This document shows positions 20,275 through 22,159 of a stretch of 22,159 nt of DNA, piece by piece. Every line of letters starts with the position of its first letter. Within the stretch, counting starts at the first letter, position 1. The position numbers and the translations under genes were made by a program. The stretch covers positions 1 through 22,159 of IMG/VR virus record IMGVR_UViG_3300006870_002710; one strand, given 5' to 3'. The stretch comes from a virus. The notes under the pieces were generated by a model. The model had not been told where the DNA came from, did no database searches, and worked only from the letters and a program-made list of their open reading frames with translations.

Positions 20275-20838
20275 TCAGAAATTAAACAGTGTAGAGATAT
20301 TGAAAGAAATTGTACATCTTTCTTTCTTTGAAGGAATTACATAGTGAAGTAGATTTGCTGGAAAAATTATTACTGTTCCCTCTTTCATTTCTTTGGTATC
20401 AATTTCCTTGTGCAAATAAAACATTTGCGATAGGTCAGTAAACATGGTATTGTTCACTTCGTTAATATCCAATAGATATGCGGCAGAAAATGTTGTAGAA
20501 GTATTTTGATGAGTATGTGCTTCTTGATATCCACCCTCTGGATAATAATTCCACCAAATATCTTCAAGATGGCTTTCGTAAGGTGGTATTGCTAATTCAA
20601 CCTCCGAAAACATTTCATCCAAAGGTTTCCATACAATAGAATCTAGAATCCAATCTTCTCTTATAAAATCATTTGAATATTTAATGGAAGTATAAACATA
20701 ACTCTTCCAATGTATTGTGTAGTCTTCTTTATTTTCATTATAAAGATCTTTGATTTGCGGAAGAAGATAATCTTTAATTTCTTTGTGGTTTGGAACCTCA
20801 GTCCAAAAAATAAAAGGAGCGTTAAATTTTTTATGCAT
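20275..20838 (-). CDS. 2-oxoglutarate/Fe(II) oxygenase
   Basis: The 187-aa enzyme has the layout of the 2OG-FeII_Oxy_5 family common in T4-like cyanophages. The iron ligands are probably His108 or His110 of EAHTHQN and His165 of PANLLHYV, with Arg174 for 2-oxoglutarate binding. WWNYYPEGGYQEAHTH and GTVIIFPANLLHYV are the family blocks. These enzymes use oxygen and 2-oxoglutarate to hydroxylate a protein, sugar or small molecule; the substrate is unknown here. No Shine-Dalgarno is seen. It seems to be transcribed with the two small genes upstream from the promoter at 21345-21374. Confidence 0.85.
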   Translation of the reverse strand: MHKKFNAPFIFWTEVPNHKEIKDYLLPQIKDLYNENKEDYTIHWKSYVYTSIKYSNDFIREDWILDSIVWKPLDEMFSEVELAIPPYESHLEDIWWNYYPEGGYQEAHTHQNTSTTFSAAYLLDINEVNNTMFTDLSQMFYLHKEIDTKEMKEGTVIIFPANLLHYVIPSKKERCTISFNISTLFNF

Positions 20839-20876
20839 AATTGTATTATTGGGTCAATGACTCCACCAGGGCTAGT

Positions 20877-21110
20877 TTATCGACATACCGAGTCTTTTTG
20901 ATAACAAGGTACACCTTCTGGATCAAGCCATTTAGTGTATTCAAAATCTTCCATTGCAGTCATGAGTTGCATTTGATTATCACAGAGATACATATCACTA
21001 TAACGTTTAGTCCAACTATCTGCTTTTTGAATGCGGTAGTCAGGGAACCCATTTTCTAGGGTTCCACATTCAACATAACGATAAGGAAAATGTTCTAGAA
21101 GAACCTTCAT
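20877..21110 (-). CDS. Unknown 77-aa protein
   Basis: This small soluble protein starts MKVLLEHFPYRYVECG and contains many Tyr, Asp and four Cys (EDFEYTKWLDPEGVPCYQKD). Its start overlaps the preceding gene as ATGA and has GGAGG four nt upstream, which makes it a confident gene. There is no known family. About 36 nt separate it from the oxygenase gene. Confidence 0.8.
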   Translation of the reverse strand: MKVLLEHFPYRYVECGTLENGFPDYRIQKADSWTKRYSDMYLCDNQMQLMTAMEDFEYTKWLDPEGVPCYQKDSVCR

Positions 21111-21322
21111 GCAACCTCCACAGATTCAAGATCAGCATAAATTTGTTCCATCAGAATTTCATAATCATCAAGTGGATCACCAGAAAAAACAATTCCTTCA
21201 TTTTCATAGAAGCGACGAACTTTTTTGAAAAGTTTTGGATTTTTTACGTCCAAGAGAAAATCACCGTTAGAAGCACCACGAAGAATTTGAATGTCTTTCT
21301 TGAACTTAGAAGTCAGTGTCAT
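21107..21322 (-). CDS. Unknown 71-aa protein
   Basis: The protein begins MTLTSKFKKDIQILRGASNG and ends in an acidic helix (DDYEILMEQIYADLESVEVA). It is probably helical, without membrane segment or Cys. A consensus promoter lies 23 nt upstream, so it is the first gene of the transcript that includes the oxygenase. Function unknown. Confidence 0.78.
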   Translation of the reverse strand: MTLTSKFKKDIQILRGASNGDFLLDVKNPKLFKKVRRFYENEGIVFSGDPLDDYEILMEQIYADLESVEVA

Positions 21323-21344
21323 GTGTCTGATTGATTACCTAGTC

Positions 21345-21374
21345 ATTATAAGGGGTTCAATGGGGGTTTGTCAA
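21345..21374 (-). promoter_or_regulatory. Sigma70-type promoter of the oxygenase transcript
   Basis: TTGACA (21369-21374), 18 nt, TATAAT (21345-21350) on the minus strand, start near 21338. The stop codon TGA of the zinc-ribbon-like gene (21371-21373) is inside the -35 box. Confidence 0.8.
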
Positions 21375-21652
21375 TCCTTTTCGTACTCGTCAGTCATTTT
21401 TTTATGGAGACTTTCAAAGTCACTGGTCAGATCTTCAAGGCGTTTGGCCCATGTATCTCCACCATCTGAACCACGTCGTGGATTGATGCACTGGTGACTT
21501 CCCAGTTTATTACACACAAGACCAGCAAGGTCTAACTCATTGCCCTTTTTACCAGTGCCAGACCAGTAGTGTTGGCCATTAATCCAAATAGCACCACACT
21601 TAGGGCATTCCGCTCTGCTCATAGACAGATCGGACATTTCTTTTTTATCCAT
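21371..21652 (-). CDS. Zinc-ribbon-like small protein
   Basis: The 93-aa protein has a CPKCGAIWINGQHYWSG block (Cys pair two residues apart), then LVCNKLGSHQCINPRRG with two more Cys. Together these could make a four-Cys zinc site. A helical tail with many Glu and Lys follows. This Cys-rich region with GQHYWSGTG recurs in cyanophages as far as I recall, but no function is known to me. The first ATG (21652) is used; an ATG five codons later is possible. Confidence 0.8.
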   Translation of the reverse strand: MDKKEMSDLSMSRAECPKCGAIWINGQHYWSGTGKKGNELDLAGLVCNKLGSHQCINPRRGSDGGDTWAKRLEDLTSDFESLHKKMTDEYEKD

Positions 21653-21664
21653 TTTCGTTTGAAG

Positions 21665-21856
21665 TTAGTTTTCCCAGTCACGAGGTGGAAGGTTAAGTTG
21701 CTTCTCTAATTTCTTTTTGAAAAACCACATCTTAACTTTAATTACTAGATACCTCAATTGAAGATCTAGATAAAAGATAAGTTTTGATGTTTCCTCAGTA
21801 CCAGCAATCGCAACTAGGACCACCAACGTAAGAACAAGTAGGTAAAAAATGTTCAT
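21665..21856 (-). CDS. Small membrane protein, 63 aa
   Basis: The N-terminal helix (IFYLLVLTLVVLVAIAG, residues 3-19) is followed by an amphipathic, Lys-rich second half (VIKVKMWFFKKKLEKQLN). It starts four nt after the stop of the gene before it, with GAGG 12 nt upstream. One-helix anchors with basic tails are common in phage accessory genes. Function unknown. Confidence 0.75.
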   Translation of the reverse strand: MNIFYLLVLTLVVLVAIAGTEETSKLIFYLDLQLRYLVIKVKMWFFKKKLEKQLNLPPRDWEN

Positions 21857-21860
21857 AAGG

Positions 21861-22061
21861 CTATTTAACCTCTTCCATTTTTACAAACTTTTCCCTCAAG
21901 TCATAATAAAGTTTAAAGTTTTCTGTGGTGACATAATAACCAGTGATAGCAGAGCTATTACAGGTGTATCCATAACCCCTTACTTTTTCACATTGACCAT
22001 CGATATTAAAGCATTTGCTGGTGTGAAGATAGTCGTGATAGCGTTGGTCCAGGTTGATCAT
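21861..22061 (-). CDS. Unknown 66-aa protein
   Basis: This small soluble protein begins MINLDQRYHDYLHTSKCFN and is rich in Tyr, with three Cys in the first half (SKCFNIDGQCEKVRGYGYTC), suggesting a metal or disulfide site. The C-terminus is charged (LREKFVKMEEVK). Its start overlaps the stop of the gene at the window edge as ATGA. No family recognised. Confidence 0.75.
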   Translation of the reverse strand: MINLDQRYHDYLHTSKCFNIDGQCEKVRGYGYTCNSSAITGYYVTTENFKLYYDLREKFVKMEEVK

Positions 22062-22159
22062 CGGATTTCAAAATCGAGTTTGCGAACTTTGCGTTTCCGC
22101 CTGTTCTCTTGGTATTCTAGGTCCTGATTGCTGAGTGTGCCACCCTTCTTTAGATTGTT
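22058..22159 (-). CDS. C-terminal end of an unknown protein, cut by window edge
   Basis: The last 33 codons and the stop of a gene that continues beyond the window. The visible end is basic (QENRRKRKVRKLDFEIR) and hydrophilic. The ATGA overlap with the next gene and the uninterrupted frame to the edge support it. Too little remains for a functional call. Confidence 0.65.
   Translation of the reverse strand, partial: NNLKKGGTLSNQDLEYQENRRKRKVRKLDFEIR

Noticed and set aside
1-22159. CRISPR arrays, insertion sequences, integrase or attachment sites
   Set aside because: No spaced direct repeats, transposase or recombinase motifs were seen on either strand.

Overview
The window looks like part of the genome of a T4-like cyanophage (contractile-tailed, infecting marine Synechococcus or Prochlorococcus). 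The evidence is a complete psbA, the start of psbD, two hli genes, a plant-type ferredoxin, T4-style late promoters (NATAAATA), densely overlapping genes and a 2OG-Fe(II) oxygenase. Nearly everything lies on the minus strand. One three-gene block (1777-3432) lies on the plus strand.

Layout by region. (1) 1-1740: psbD start, a doubtful small ORF, and psbA with its own UUCG terminator, a consensus sigma70-type promoter and a structured leader of about 165 nt. (2) 1741-3432, plus strand: a late promoter and three genes for exported proteins; the third has no ordinary start codon near its signal peptide, and its 3' end overlaps a convergent gene. (3) 3323-5948, minus: a proline-rich protein, two small membrane proteins behind a late promoter, an exported HEGWH zincin-like protein and two small unknowns. 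(4) 5997-6576: a small outer-membrane beta-barrel-like protein with two tandem consensus promoters and hairpin-rich leaders. (5) 6579-8078: a seven-gene photosynthesis/redox operon (hli, 28-aa membrane peptide, petF, unknown, thioredoxin-like, 49-aa unknown, hli), all overlapping, behind one promoter. Three of its genes are easily missed because they are very short. (6) 8075-19391: sixteen overlapping genes forming a glycan-assembly operon. They include a GDP-mannose 3,5-epimerase-like enzyme, GT10 and two GT11 fucosyltransferase-like proteins, a split HldE-like kinase and nucleotidyltransferase, a HAD phosphatase, a cupin, methyltransferases and several other glycosyltransferases. (7) 19505-22159: a 2OG-Fe(II) oxygenase and small proteins, mostly unknown.

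How it may work. The light genes probably keep photosystem II and electron flow running during infection; this is established for psbA, psbD and hli in cyanophages. The glycan operon carries both nucleotide-sugar enzymes and transferases, so the phage could build or alter a surface polysaccharide of the host or its own virion. The epimerase plus GDP-sugar-type transferases suggests L-galactose or L-fucose transfer, and the kinase/adenylyltransferase pair suggests an activated heptose or similar sugar. This is inference from family resemblance only. Seven near-consensus TTGACA promoters were found. Five have their -35 box touching or overlapping the end of the preceding gene or a terminator hairpin.
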